Source of the DNA: Schleiferiaceae bacterium
GTDB lineage: Bacteria; Bacteroidota; Bacteroidia; Flavobacteriales; Schleiferiaceae
NCBI GenBank assembly: GCA_030829675.1
Contig: JAURAE010000044.1
Coordinates: 1-10,186 of the forward strand
Length of the DNA: 10,186 nt
Direction of reading: 5' to 3'
The notes beneath the pieces were generated by a model. It was not told the origin of the DNA. It saw nothing but the letters and a program-made list of their open reading frames with translations, and did not search any database. A program made the translations under genes and the position numbers. How positions within the stretch are numbered: position 1 is the stretch's first letter; each line of letters opens with the position of its first letter. Below, one piece after another: positions 1 through 7,158 of this stretch.

Positions 1-144
1 TATTTCGTACTCATAGGTATAGGTAGTATTGCCTTCGGCGATAACTACATCACTGCCCATGAGACGTGGGACCTCGGCGGTTTCACATGACGTGAATACC
101 CCCAGAGCCAACATAGAAACGATATAACCTGTTTTTATATGCAT
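1..144 (-). CDS. N-terminus of a lipoprotein, fourth gene of the SusCD operon (partial)
   Basis: Only the first 48 codons are in the window; the reading frame stays open to the left edge. The peptide starts MHIKTGYIVSMLALGVFTSC and continues with ETAEVPRLMG. It is a short signal peptide with a lipobox ending at Cys20, so the protein should be a secreted lipoprotein. After the Cys comes a low-charge, beta-prone stretch (about residues 30-48). The ATG at 144-142 shares its A with the TAA stop of the upstream lipoprotein gene (TAATG), which fixes the start and suggests translational coupling. By position it should belong to the same glycan-uptake operon. In comparable loci this slot often holds a further surface glycan-binding protein or an outer-membrane glycoside hydrolase such as GH16, but no catalytic part is visible and I do not assign a function. 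The gene was recognised by reading the minus strand directly. Confidence 0.72.
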   Translation of the reverse strand, partial: MHIKTGYIVSMLALGVFTSCETAEVPRLMGSDVVIAEGNTTYTYEYEI

Positions 145-1025
145 TATAGTTCTGAGTACAAGGTGAAGCGCCACAATAGCGACGTACAATTACACTGAAT
201 CTCCATGTAACGAGCGGTGCCGTCGTCGGTCATGCTCAAGATGTCGTAAGTAACCGAGGCCACTGGAGAGCTTACCTCACCAGAGTTTGCTGCCTTAGGA
301 AGACCAATGAAGCCGCCCATGCCGTTCACTTTGATTTGGTCCTCGCCGTTGGGTCCACCGCCAGGTATGATTTCGAAACCGTGTGTACCGCTTGCCCATG
401 CCGCTTTCGGCCCTGTTAGGATAGATTCTGGCTGACAGCCGTCTGTCGCTACGCCCATGTAGGTTTCTGCCCAGATATCGCCTTGCGTATCGTAAATCAT
501 ATCACCGTCAGAGTTAAAGGTCCACTCGTCGTCGTAAGCACAAGGACGGTCTGTGGCTGCAGTTCCTCCGATCGCCCACCAAGTCGTTGAGGCGTCGGGT
601 GGTCCTACCCATAGAGATCCAGCTTGTGGAGCGAGTTTCCATGTACGGTCGGTACAATCGGTCATAAATTCCGCTGCGCCTGTACAAACGAAATCAGCAT
701 CCTTGAAGATTTCTACTTGACCTTCAGCCGTAGCATGACCGCCTTGGTTAAAGACAGAGTGCTTGATGTCGTATACCCCAATTTTTGGAATGAACACATC
801 CGCTTGCTCTCCTTCAAAAGTCCCAACCCCGTCGATTTCCCATTGGAATAGGAATGGATCGCCAGTGTTTACGCTGGTCAACTGAATGTTGTTGGAATCG
901 ATGTACGTCATCGTGTAGTCCGCCGTTGGAAGCGGTCCTAGTTCCGTTTTTCCAGGTACTGTAGGCTCACATGCTACCAACGCGGCAGTAGCGGCCAATA
1001 CTGAGAATAGTTTAAACGCTTTCAT
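144..1025 (-). CDS. PKD-like domain lipoprotein, probable surface glycan-binding protein
   Basis: A 293-residue lipoprotein: the signal peptide ends in the lipobox LVAC with Cys19 as the lipid-anchored residue. Residues about 35-107 read like a PKD/Ig-like fold, with an FLFQWEIDG core and a later GVYDIKHSVFNQGG strand pair typical of the end of PKD domains. Residues about 125-293 form a second domain beginning TWKLAP, with aromatic-rich stretches (STTWWAIGG, YDDEWTF, LLWRFTLY) of the kind used for sugar stacking. From memory this two-part layout resembles PKD-containing lipoproteins found just after SusC/SusD pairs, including in laminarin loci; that is family resemblance, not a tested match. 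Six more cysteines (114, 124, 162, 197, 278, 280) could form disulfides outside the cell. The start overlaps the susD stop by one base (TAATG), and the stop overlaps the next start in the same way. I see no catalytic motif, so binding is the likely role. Confidence 0.8.
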   Translation of the reverse strand: MKAFKLFSVLAATAALVACEPTVPGKTELGPLPTADYTMTYIDSNNIQLTSVNTGDPFLFQWEIDGVGTFEGEQADVFIPKIGVYDIKHSVFNQGGHATAEGQVEIFKDADFVCTGAAEFMTDCTDRTWKLAPQAGSLWVGPPDASTTWWAIGGTAATDRPCAYDDEWTFNSDGDMIYDTQGDIWAETYMGVATDGCQPESILTGPKAAWASGTHGFEIIPGGGPNGEDQIKVNGMGGFIGLPKAANSGEVSSPVASVTYDILSMTDDGTARYMEIQCNCTSLLWRFTLYSEL

Positions 1026-2530
1026 TAGTATCCAGTGTTTTGGGTTAATGCGCCTTGTGAGGCATCTATTTCATTTTGAGGAATAGGTAGGTATTGGTTG
1101 TGGGCTTGCCATCCAGTCAACACATTAGCTGCCTTTCCTGTTCTAATCAAATCAAAGTAACGGTGCCCTTCTGTGGCCAATTCCATTCTACGCTCGTTGA
1201 AGATATCCTCTAATAATTGATTTCCAGAAGAACCCAAACCTTGGATACCCACGCGTGCACGTACTTGGTTCAAGTAGCTGCGTGCCTGAGCTTCAGAACC
1301 ACCGCTGCGTACCAAACCTTCTGCTGCCATCAAGAGGACATCGGCGTAACGAATTTCACGGATGTTGTTCCCCCAGTTCAACGCCGGCTCACCATCTGGC
1401 GGGAATTGGCTCGCCAACGGTGCGTATTTCTTCATGAAGAAGCCAGTGTTTTGATAGCCTGGAGTGTATTCCGCACCTGAGATATTATCCGCATCGATGA
1501 TGGTGTGTTGGTAGCGCGGGTCACCGTCCATGAATGACTCAAGGTCTTCGGTAATCGGGCAGAAGCCCCAACCTGGAGAATAATCTGGACCGTTGTAGTC
1601 GCGCATTCCACAGAATTGGACCCCAACATTTCCTTCGCTATGACCTGAACCGAAACGTCCCCAATCGCTGGTTGAGTTCTCAGAATAAGTGATTTCGAAA
1701 ACACTTTCTGAGCTCCACCCACCGGCTTTGGTGAAGATGTCACCGTAGTTCGGCAACAATGAGTACACGCCAGAATTGATGATGTCCTCACATAGTGCAG
1801 CAACGTCCGCCATATTATCCTCGTCGTCCATGTACAAGTACACGCGTGCCAACATGGCTTGAGCGGCACCCTTAGTCACGCGACCTAGCTCTGTGCTAGG
1901 CACAGTGGTTGGCAAATCTGGAATCGCTGCTTCGAGTTCCGCTACGATGAACGGGAAGATCACTTCCGGACCGACCTGGTTGATGGTGTAGTATTCTGAA
2001 GGATCCAAGGTGTTCGTGATGAACGGGATGTTTCCGAAAGAACGGATCAAATCAAAGTAGAATTTCGCGCGCAGGAAGTGTACCTCTGCTTTCGTTCTTG
2101 TTTTGAAGGCTACCGAAGCATCTTCAATGCCGTCAATTTTTTCTAAGAACAAGTTTGCACGGTAGATTCCCTTGTAGTTCTTGCGCCAAAAACCTGCTTG
2201 TGGGCCCAAGTTTGGCGTCCACGAGAAGTTATCTGTCGCCACCCAAGAAGGCTGATCTGAAGCATCTGAGCCACCTGCATAGGTATCGTCAGAGGCAACA
2301 TTCATCAGGAAGCGGTACATGGTAAAGCCGTATTGATCGTTCCACTGGAGAACATCATATACGCTGACCAACGCTTCGAAAGCTTGCGCTTGTGTTTGGT
2401 AGTAGTTGATTTCTAGATCACGTCCTACGGGCTTGGTGTTCAAGAAGTCTTTTGAACATCCTACGGTAAGGAGAGCTGCCGCTGCAATCGCGACCATTGA
2501 TCTCATGGTAGTTTTAACTGTATTCTTCAT
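1025..2530 (-). CDS. RagB/SusD family nutrient-uptake outer membrane lipoprotein
   Basis: A full-length SusD-type protein of 501 residues. The signal peptide ends in LLTVGC, making Cys25 the lipidated residue, and is followed by the SKDFLN start common in this family. The TPR-like helical core is visible at about residues 148-170 (HFLRAKFYFDLIRSFGNIPF). The C-terminal half has the IRYADVLLMAAE helix, the NERRMELATEGHRYFDLIR segment and the family-typical end YLPIPQNEID followed by QNTGY. SusD proteins sit on the cell surface as a lid over their SusC partner and bind the incoming oligosaccharide. The ATG lies 9 bases after the susC stop, with a purine-rich AAGGAAGG directly before it, which is unusual in Bacteroidota. 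The stop overlaps the start of the following lipoprotein gene by one base. The substrate cannot be read from the sequence alone. Confidence 0.97.
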   Translation of the reverse strand: MKNTVKTTMRSMVAIAAAALLTVGCSKDFLNTKPVGRDLEINYYQTQAQAFEALVSVYDVLQWNDQYGFTMYRFLMNVASDDTYAGGSDASDQPSWVATDNFSWTPNLGPQAGFWRKNYKGIYRANLFLEKIDGIEDASVAFKTRTKAEVHFLRAKFYFDLIRSFGNIPFITNTLDPSEYYTINQVGPEVIFPFIVAELEAAIPDLPTTVPSTELGRVTKGAAQAMLARVYLYMDDEDNMADVAALCEDIINSGVYSLLPNYGDIFTKAGGWSSESVFEITYSENSTSDWGRFGSGHSEGNVGVQFCGMRDYNGPDYSPGWGFCPITEDLESFMDGDPRYQHTIIDADNISGAEYTPGYQNTGFFMKKYAPLASQFPPDGEPALNWGNNIREIRYADVLLMAAEGLVRSGGSEAQARSYLNQVRARVGIQGLGSSGNQLLEDIFNERRMELATEGHRYFDLIRTGKAANVLTGWQAHNQYLPIPQNEIDASQGALTQNTGY

Positions 2531-2539
2531 CCTTCCTTA

Positions 2540-5500
2540 TTATTTGAAAGTGATATTTAAACCAATGCTGTGTACACGAGCTTGTGGGTAGATTCCGCGA
2601 TCCACACCGAAACCAGCTCCGATCTCTGGATCAAAACCAGAGTATTTGGTGAAGGTGAACAAGTTCGTCCCTGCATAGTAGATGCGCATTTTGCGCAACA
2701 TCAATCGGTCCGCTGCATCCCCTCCAATATTGTAACCAATCTGAAGGCTCTTAATGCGGAAGAAGCTTCCATCTTCCACGTAGAAATCAGAGCTACGTGC
2801 AAAGTTCATGTTGTCGTCTTGAGAAGTCAAACGAGGATATGTGTTGCTCGTTCCCGGGCCTGTCCAGCGATCTAAAGCCGCACCTGTCATGTTTGCAGTA
2901 GGCAAATCGTAACGGCGGGTTGCATTGTAAATCTGATTTCCCCATACCCCTTGTCCGAAGAGGTTGATATCCCAATTCTTGTATTGCATATCAAGGGTAA
3001 TACCGGCAGTCATATCTGGCGTTGGATTACCAATGAAAGTTCTATCATCAGCGGTAATTTCACCGTCGCCATTCACGTCAACAAATTTGAAATCGCCAGG
3101 TACGGCACCCGGTTGCAAGGTATCCCCTGCTTCTCCGCCTGTGTGTGCATAGACATCATCCATAGATTGGAAAATACCGTCGGTCTGGTAGCCGTAGAAA
3201 TAGCCGATAGGCAATCCCTCTGTAATACGAGTAATCTCCAATCCTTGAGGACCCCACTGCTGACCTGGCAAGTAACCACTTTCATTACCCAACAAGACCA
3301 CTTCGTTCTTCAAGAAGCTCACATTTGCACTCGCTGAGAAACGGAAATCTGGAGTATAGGTTTTATCATAGCCTAATTCGATATCTACCCCGCGGTTCAA
3401 CATAGAACCAATGTTCGCCGTAGGCGCATCATTACCAATATAATCTGGTAGCGGTGGACGCGTTTTCATATCGTTGGTTACACGGTTAAAGAAATCTACG
3501 TTGGCCGTCAACCAATCGAAGGCACGAATTTCAGTACCGATGTTGAACTGGCTTACGCTCTCCCAGCGCAAATCTGGGTTCGCCACCTGTGCAGGAGCCG
3601 TACCGTTCACCAACACCTCGTTGGCACCGAACGTATACGAACGTCCACCGACAATGGTAGAAGCATATTCCAATGAGCCTGCGGCATCGTTACCGTTCAG
3701 ACCGTAACCGGCCTTCAACTTCAAGGTGTTCACGTTATCATAAATCCAAAAATCTTCTTTATGAATATTCCAACCGGCACTCACCGATGGGAAGTATCCC
3801 CAACGGTAGTTAGAACCGAAGTTTGAAGAGGCATCTGCACGCATGATCGCCGTGGCTACATATTTACCTTGGTAATCGTAGTTCACACGACCGAAGTAAG
3901 ATTCGATAGCGTAACGCTCCCAATATCCGCCATATACTTGTTGTGATTCCACGTTACGAGCATAGTCGATGGTGGCACCGTCGTAGGTATTTACTGGAAC
4001 GTCGCGCTTACTTCCGCCTATGTAACGTCCGTTGACTTCCTGTGCACTGTGGCCCAAAAGACCGTCGAAGTGGTGATCACCCACATCCTTAGTATAAGTA
4101 ATGGTTTGATCCCAAATCCAAGTAAAGGCACGGTTGAAGTTACTGTATACAAGGTTTGTGTCCAATTGGTTCGTGGCGTTCAAATAGTGCGAAGGACGGA
4201 ATCCGTTGCCGCCGTAAAAGGCAAGGTCAATTCCCATGCTCGTGCGCGCCTTCAATCCTTCCGCAATTTCAAATTCCGCAAAAGTGTTGTTGACAATTTT
4301 ATCAGACCAACCGTAGTTATTTTCAATTAAGTACGCTGCTACTGGGTTTACAATCTCAGAAGTTACGCGGCTAGAGATACCATAAATACCCCCTGCGTCG
4401 CGGACCAAATTGTTACGCAATACGCCGCCTGAAGTGTATGGAGTTTGCGATAATGCTGTTGGATCGGTCTCGTACAATGGAGTGATAGGATCCATGTTCA
4501 ATGCACGTCCAAGCGGGGAACCAAATTCTGTGTTTTCTGCTACGCTTTGGCTCTCGTTGTGTGTGTAGGCAACATTCCAACCCACTGTAAAGCGATCATT
4601 TGCCTTCGTGATCGTATTCAAACGAGCGGACAAACGTTGGAAGTTAGATTTACCTTCAGCTACAATCCCGTCTTGGTCGAAGTATGATACTGAAGAGAAG
4701 TACGATCCTTTATCAGTCGCACCTGAAATGCTAAAATCTGTATTGCGCATGACCGCGTTGGGGTTGAACACGTGGCTCTGCCAATTTGTGCCTTCGCCAT
4801 AGCTCGCAGCATTGGGATATGGAATGGATTGTCCTGCAGCTGCAGCCATCTCATTTTGAATGGTCGCGTATTCACGCGCGTTCAATACTGGTAATTGCTT
4901 CCAAGCGTTTTGCACACCGGTGTAGCTGCTTACGCTCACCTCCATGCCTTTAGCGCGAGCACCGTTCTTTGTGGTTACAATGATTACCCCGTTGGCACCG
5001 CGAGCACCATAGATAGCTGCCGAAGCCGCATCTTTCAATACCTCGATGGTTTCAATATCACCTGGGTTCAAGAAGTCGATACCTCCGCCGATTACTACTC
5101 CATCTACTACATACAATGGGTTCGAACCGTTGATTGAAGCCGTACCACGAATACGAACGACTGAGGCCGCTCCAGGCTGACCTGAGTTTTGAAGTACCTG
5201 TACACCTGAAGTACGTCCCTGAAGCGCTGTTTCAAGACGTGGCAACTGAAGGTCCTCAAGATCCTCAGCCTTGACGCTAGATATAGCACCGGTTACGTTA
5301 GATTTTTTCTGCGTACCGTAACCCACAACCACTACTTCATCGAGGGTAGAGGCCGCTTTGTCGTAACGCAAGGCAATGGTTAGGTTTTTCTGCTCCCCTA
5401 ATAGAAGCGATTTGTCGACGTAGCCAACAAAGGATGCGGTTAGTTCTGTGCCAGCCGATACGTCCAACGACCAACGGCCGTCCATATCAGTCATTGCTGT

Positions 5501-5644
5501 TACAGAACCTGCTTTAACAACAGCACCAGGAAGTGGTGAATTATCAGCAGCATCCACAACGACGCCCGAATATTGTGCCTGTGCAAGGGTAGCAAGGCCG
5601 AGGGCGATGGCTAAGAATAATCCTTTTGAAGCGATTTTTCTCAT
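2540..5644 (-). CDS. SusC/RagA family TonB-linked outer membrane transporter
   Basis: A complete 1034-residue SusC-type transporter. Residues 1-23 form a Sec signal peptide, probably cut after AQA. Residues about 24-92 are the carboxypeptidase-regulatory-like beta domain (NSPLPGAVV, DMDGRW, ASFVGY). A TonB-box-like segment LDEVVVVGYGTQKK follows at 101-114. The plug domain covers about 115-230, with PLYVVDG near 176-182 and IEVLKDAASAAIYGARGANG near 200-219. The rest is the 22-strand barrel, which carries a calcium-loop-like DVNGDGEITADD near residue 857 and ends in NITFK. SusC proteins import oligosaccharides across the outer membrane using TonB energy, paired with SusD. It is the first gene of the leftward operon, and the 163 bases upstream hold the likely control region. 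Length and motifs are normal for the family and I see no disruption. Confidence 0.97.
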   Translation of the reverse strand: MRKIASKGLFLAIALGLATLAQAQYSGVVVDAADNSPLPGAVVKAGSVTAMTDMDGRWSLDVSAGTELTASFVGYVDKSLLLGEQKNLTIALRYDKAASTLDEVVVVGYGTQKKSNVTGAISSVKAEDLEDLQLPRLETALQGRTSGVQVLQNSGQPGAASVVRIRGTASINGSNPLYVVDGVVIGGGIDFLNPGDIETIEVLKDAASAAIYGARGANGVIIVTTKNGARAKGMEVSVSSYTGVQNAWKQLPVLNAREYATIQNEMAAAAGQSIPYPNAASYGEGTNWQSHVFNPNAVMRNTDFSISGATDKGSYFSSVSYFDQDGIVAEGKSNFQRLSARLNTITKANDRFTVGWNVAYTHNESQSVAENTEFGSPLGRALNMDPITPLYETDPTALSQTPYTSGGVLRNNLVRDAGGIYGISSRVTSEIVNPVAAYLIENNYGWSDKIVNNTFAEFEIAEGLKARTSMGIDLAFYGGNGFRPSHYLNATNQLDTNLVYSNFNRAFTWIWDQTITYTKDVGDHHFDGLLGHSAQEVNGRYIGGSKRDVPVNTYDGATIDYARNVESQQVYGGYWERYAIESYFGRVNYDYQGKYVATAIMRADASSNFGSNYRWGYFPSVSAGWNIHKEDFWIYDNVNTLKLKAGYGLNGNDAAGSLEYASTIVGGRSYTFGANEVLVNGTAPAQVANPDLRWESVSQFNIGTEIRAFDWLTANVDFFNRVTNDMKTRPPLPDYIGNDAPTANIGSMLNRGVDIELGYDKTYTPDFRFSASANVSFLKNEVVLLGNESGYLPGQQWGPQGLEITRITEGLPIGYFYGYQTDGIFQSMDDVYAHTGGEAGDTLQPGAVPGDFKFVDVNGDGEITADDRTFIGNPTPDMTAGITLDMQYKNWDINLFGQGVWGNQIYNATRRYDLPTANMTGAALDRWTGPGTSNTYPRLTSQDDNMNFARSSDFYVEDGSFFRIKSLQIGYNIGGDAADRLMLRKMRIYYAGTNLFTFTKYSGFDPEIGAGFGVDRGIYPQARVHSIGLNITFK

Positions 5645-5671
5645 GATTTGTGTTAGTGTGTTTTAATAAAG

Positions 5672-5684
5672 TGTACTTGGTACA
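5672..5684. promoter_or_regulatory. 13-base palindrome next to the predicted susC start site
   Basis: A perfect inverted repeat with arms TGTAC and GTACA around TTG lies 28-40 bases before the susC ATG. If the promoter proposed at 5687-5717 is right, this palindrome covers the transcription start, a position that suits a repressor or a start-proximal structure. A five-base arm can arise by chance, so this is only a candidate operator. Confidence 0.25.
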
Positions 5685-5686
5685 TT

Positions 5687-5717
5687 CAAAAGTGCATACA
5701 ACTAATGCAACAGCCAA
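5687..5717 (-). promoter_or_regulatory. Candidate susC operon promoter (-33 TTG, -7 CACTTTTG)
   Basis: On the minus strand, TTG (5717-5715) is followed after 20 bases by CACTTTTG (5694-5687). The latter matches the Bacteroidota -7 consensus TAnnTTTG at five of six fixed positions. Transcription would start near 5683-5680, leaving a leader of about 36-40 bases before the susC ATG. The -33 element is only a partial match to TTTG, so the call is tentative. Confidence 0.35.
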
Positions 5718-5726
5718 CTTTCCTTT

Positions 5727-5744
5727 CCGGACAAATGCCGGACA
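5727..5744. promoter_or_regulatory. Direct repeat CCGGACA, candidate activator site
   Basis: CCGGACA occurs at 5727-5733 and again at 5738-5744, exactly 11 bases apart start to start. Read towards susC it is TGTCCGG, four bases, TGTCCGG. Two identical 7-base words one helical turn apart suit a dimeric activator touching one DNA face. The site would sit roughly 45-65 bases upstream of the proposed start, where activators usually bind. No regulator gene is visible in the window. Confidence 0.35.
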
Positions 5745-5807
5745 GAAAGTCGTAATTATAGAACTTTAGTACGTTTGAGGAAGGTTTTTGTTCGCGAAAG
5801 GAGGGAA

Positions 5808-6170
5808 TTAATCCAAGAACTCGTCCATGTCCCGACGGTCCTTTTTAGTGGGTCTTCCCAACCCTTTTTGACGGGTCAAATTGCGTGCTAGTTTCAAGAA
5901 TTCCTCCTTATCTATCTCTTCCTGAGGGGTTATGTCCTTGATATATTCTGGGACCAATTTTGGTCCAATACGAGATTTCGGTAATGCAAGGATCTCAAAT
6001 TCTTTATCAAAGCCATGTCTCTTAATGCGTACAACGTCCCCGGGCTTCACCTCGCGAGAAGGCTTCACAGGAATGTCGTCCATCACTACCCTGTTCGAGC
6101 GCACCTGCTCGCCGGAAAGGCTGCGGGTTTTGAATAATCGGACACACCACAAGAATTTGTCAATACGCAT
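5808..6170 (-). CDS. hslR: S4-domain RNA-binding protein, Hsp15 family
   Basis: A 120-residue basic protein matching the Hsp15 family. Residues about 1-50 form the S4 RNA-binding fold, with the family start MRIDKFLWCVRLFKTRSLS, then VKPSREVKPGDVVRIKR. The C-terminal part is charged, with LTRQKGLGRPTKKDRRDMDE near the end. Hsp15 binds 50S ribosomal subunits that carry a stalled nascent chain on tRNA and helps return them to translation; this is known for the E. coli protein. I chose the ATG at 6170 because it gives the conserved MRIDK N-terminus. An in-frame GTG two codons upstream (6176) would add Met-Pro and has no support from the family. It lies divergent to the isomerase-like gene and upstream of the SusC operon on the same strand, 163 bases from susC, probably as an independent unit. 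Confidence 0.88.
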   Translation of the reverse strand: MRIDKFLWCVRLFKTRSLSGEQVRSNRVVMDDIPVKPSREVKPGDVVRIKRHGFDKEFEILALPKSRIGPKLVPEYIKDITPQEEIDKEEFLKLARNLTRQKGLGRPTKKDRRDMDEFLD

Positions 6171-6183
6171 GGGCACAAATTTG
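6156..6183 (+). promoter_or_regulatory. Candidate promoter for the isomerase-kbl unit
   Basis: TTTG (6156-6159), 16 bases, then CAAATTTG (6176-6183), which differs from the Bacteroidota -7 consensus TAnnTTTG at one position. The start would be near 6187-6190, leaving a leader of about 42-45 bases. The -33 element falls inside the start of hslR. Confidence 0.35.
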
Positions 6184-6206
6184 GCGGTTTTCCCCTAATT
6201 TCAACC
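6176..6206 (-). promoter_or_regulatory. Candidate hslR promoter sharing the palindromic -7 element
   Basis: On the minus strand GGTTG (6206-6202), then 18 bases, then the same CAAATTTG (6183-6176), which is its own reverse complement. The predicted start is near 6172-6169, at or just before the ATG at 6170, so the transcript could be leaderless or nearly so. That would exclude the GTG at 6176 as a start. Confidence 0.3.
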
Positions 6207-6231
6207 ACTCAAGAAAAAATTTTCGTCGTTA

Positions 6232-7152
6232 ATGAAACACTCACTCTGGCTAGGCGCTCTGGCGCTGGGCACCCTAATGGCCTGTCAAGGGCCCGCCGAA
6301 GAAACCACAACTACTCAAGAAACTAATGAAGCCGTGGCCGAAAAAGGATACCAATTATATACTGTACGCGAGGCCCTAACTGGCCCTGAAGCCATCGCTT
6401 CGACGCTCAAAGAAACCAAAGCCCTGGGCTACGACCTCATGGAGAGCTTTGGCTACATGGAGGGCTCCTTCTTGGGAATGCCTGTAGTAGATTTCATTGC
6501 GACCTTGAATGATGCTCAGCTAAGTAGTCCATCAGGGCATTATACTCCAATACAGCTTGAGGGCGCTGAAGTAGGACCTATCGACACTGCTTCTATCCCA
6601 CAATTTATTGAAGCGGCTACCGCTTTGAACCAGCATTGGATCATTATCCCTTGGATGAGCGAAGCATGGAGAAACGCTGAGGGCTACGCGCACTTGGTAG
6701 AATACCTCAAACTATTGGGTGCAGAGGCTGCGAAACATGGTAAGGTTGCCGCTTGGCACAACCACGACTTTGAATTCCTTCCCCTCGACCCTACGAATCC
6801 AGAATCTCATTCCGCGTACCAATTCCTCCTCGAGTCGCTCGAAGGTCACAATGTCGTCTTTGAAATGGATGTGCACTGGGTCGCCTTTGCGGGAGAAAAT
6901 CCTGTTACTTGGATGGAGAACTATCCCGGCCGTTTCCCGTTATGGCACGTGAAGGACTTCGCCGCAGATACGGCTACACAGGTGCCGGTAGGTCAAGGCG
7001 TTGTGCCTTGGGAAGAGATTTTCGCCATGGCAGAAACTGCTGGCTTGCAGCACTACTTTATCGAGCAGGATGTATGTAGCGCAGACCACGCAATCACCTG
7101 TCTAAAAGAAAGTATTGAATGGGCGAACGCGCAATCATTCATGAATAAATAA
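6232..7152 (+). CDS. Secreted lipoprotein of the sugar phosphate isomerase/epimerase (AP_endonuc_2) superfamily
   Basis: A 306-residue protein with a lipoprotein signal peptide: the lipobox LMAC gives Cys18 as the lipidated residue. A polar, Thr/Glu-rich linker (about 19-37) leads to a xylose-isomerase-like TIM barrel. Strand-end motifs fit the superfamily: YQLYTVRE (40-47), ESFGY (71-75), SGHYTP (101-106), WHNHDFEF (175-182), FEMDVHW (210-216), WHVKDF (238-243) and FIEQD (276-280). Glu181, Asp213, His239 and Glu278 are the likely metal ligands. The name covers epimerases, isomerases and, in some secreted Bacteroidota members, lyases acting on 3-keto-sugars; the reaction here is unknown. Lipidation puts it in the periplasm or on the surface, so a cytosolic phosphosugar role is unlikely. 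It precedes kbl by 6 bases. There is no Shine-Dalgarno sequence before the ATG. The superfamily call is firm; the function is not. Confidence 0.88.
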   Translation: MKHSLWLGALALGTLMACQGPAEETTTTQETNEAVAEKGYQLYTVREALTGPEAIASTLKETKALGYDLMESFGYMEGSFLGMPVVDFIATLNDAQLSSPSGHYTPIQLEGAEVGPIDTASIPQFIEAATALNQHWIIIPWMSEAWRNAEGYAHLVEYLKLLGAEAAKHGKVAAWHNHDFEFLPLDPTNPESHSAYQFLLESLEGHNVVFEMDVHWVAFAGENPVTWMENYPGRFPLWHVKDFAADTATQVPVGQGVVPWEEIFAMAETAGLQHYFIEQDVCSADHAITCLKESIEWANAQSFMNK

Positions 7153-7158
7153 GATATT

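Noticed and set aside
624..851. Plus-strand open frame of 75 codons inside the PKD lipoprotein gene
   Set aside because: It lies fully antisense to a gene with a clear signal peptide and domain pattern; its peptide has no family features.
1432..1869. Minus-strand open frame of 145 codons overlapping susD in another frame
   Set aside because: The susD frame is intact and family-typical across this stretch; the alternative peptide is Cys/Thr-rich low-quality sequence.
2951..3337. Plus-strand open frame of 128 codons inside susC
   Set aside because: It is antisense to the conserved barrel region and has no recognisable protein character; long shadow frames are expected opposite a 3.1-kb gene.
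5693..5709. TGCAT/ATGCA inverted repeat with a 7-base spacer before susC
   Set aside because: The arms are only 5 bases and the repeat sits between the proposed -33 and -7 elements; chance is the simpler explanation.
5791..5798. TTCGCGAA palindrome just after the hslR stop, as a terminator or operator
   Set aside because: Only an 8-base palindrome with no loop and no following T tract in the hslR direction; too short to support either role. I see no clear hslR terminator.
6174..6176. GTG as the hslR start
   Set aside because: It adds only Met-Pro before the conserved MRIDK start, and the predicted transcript may begin downstream of it.
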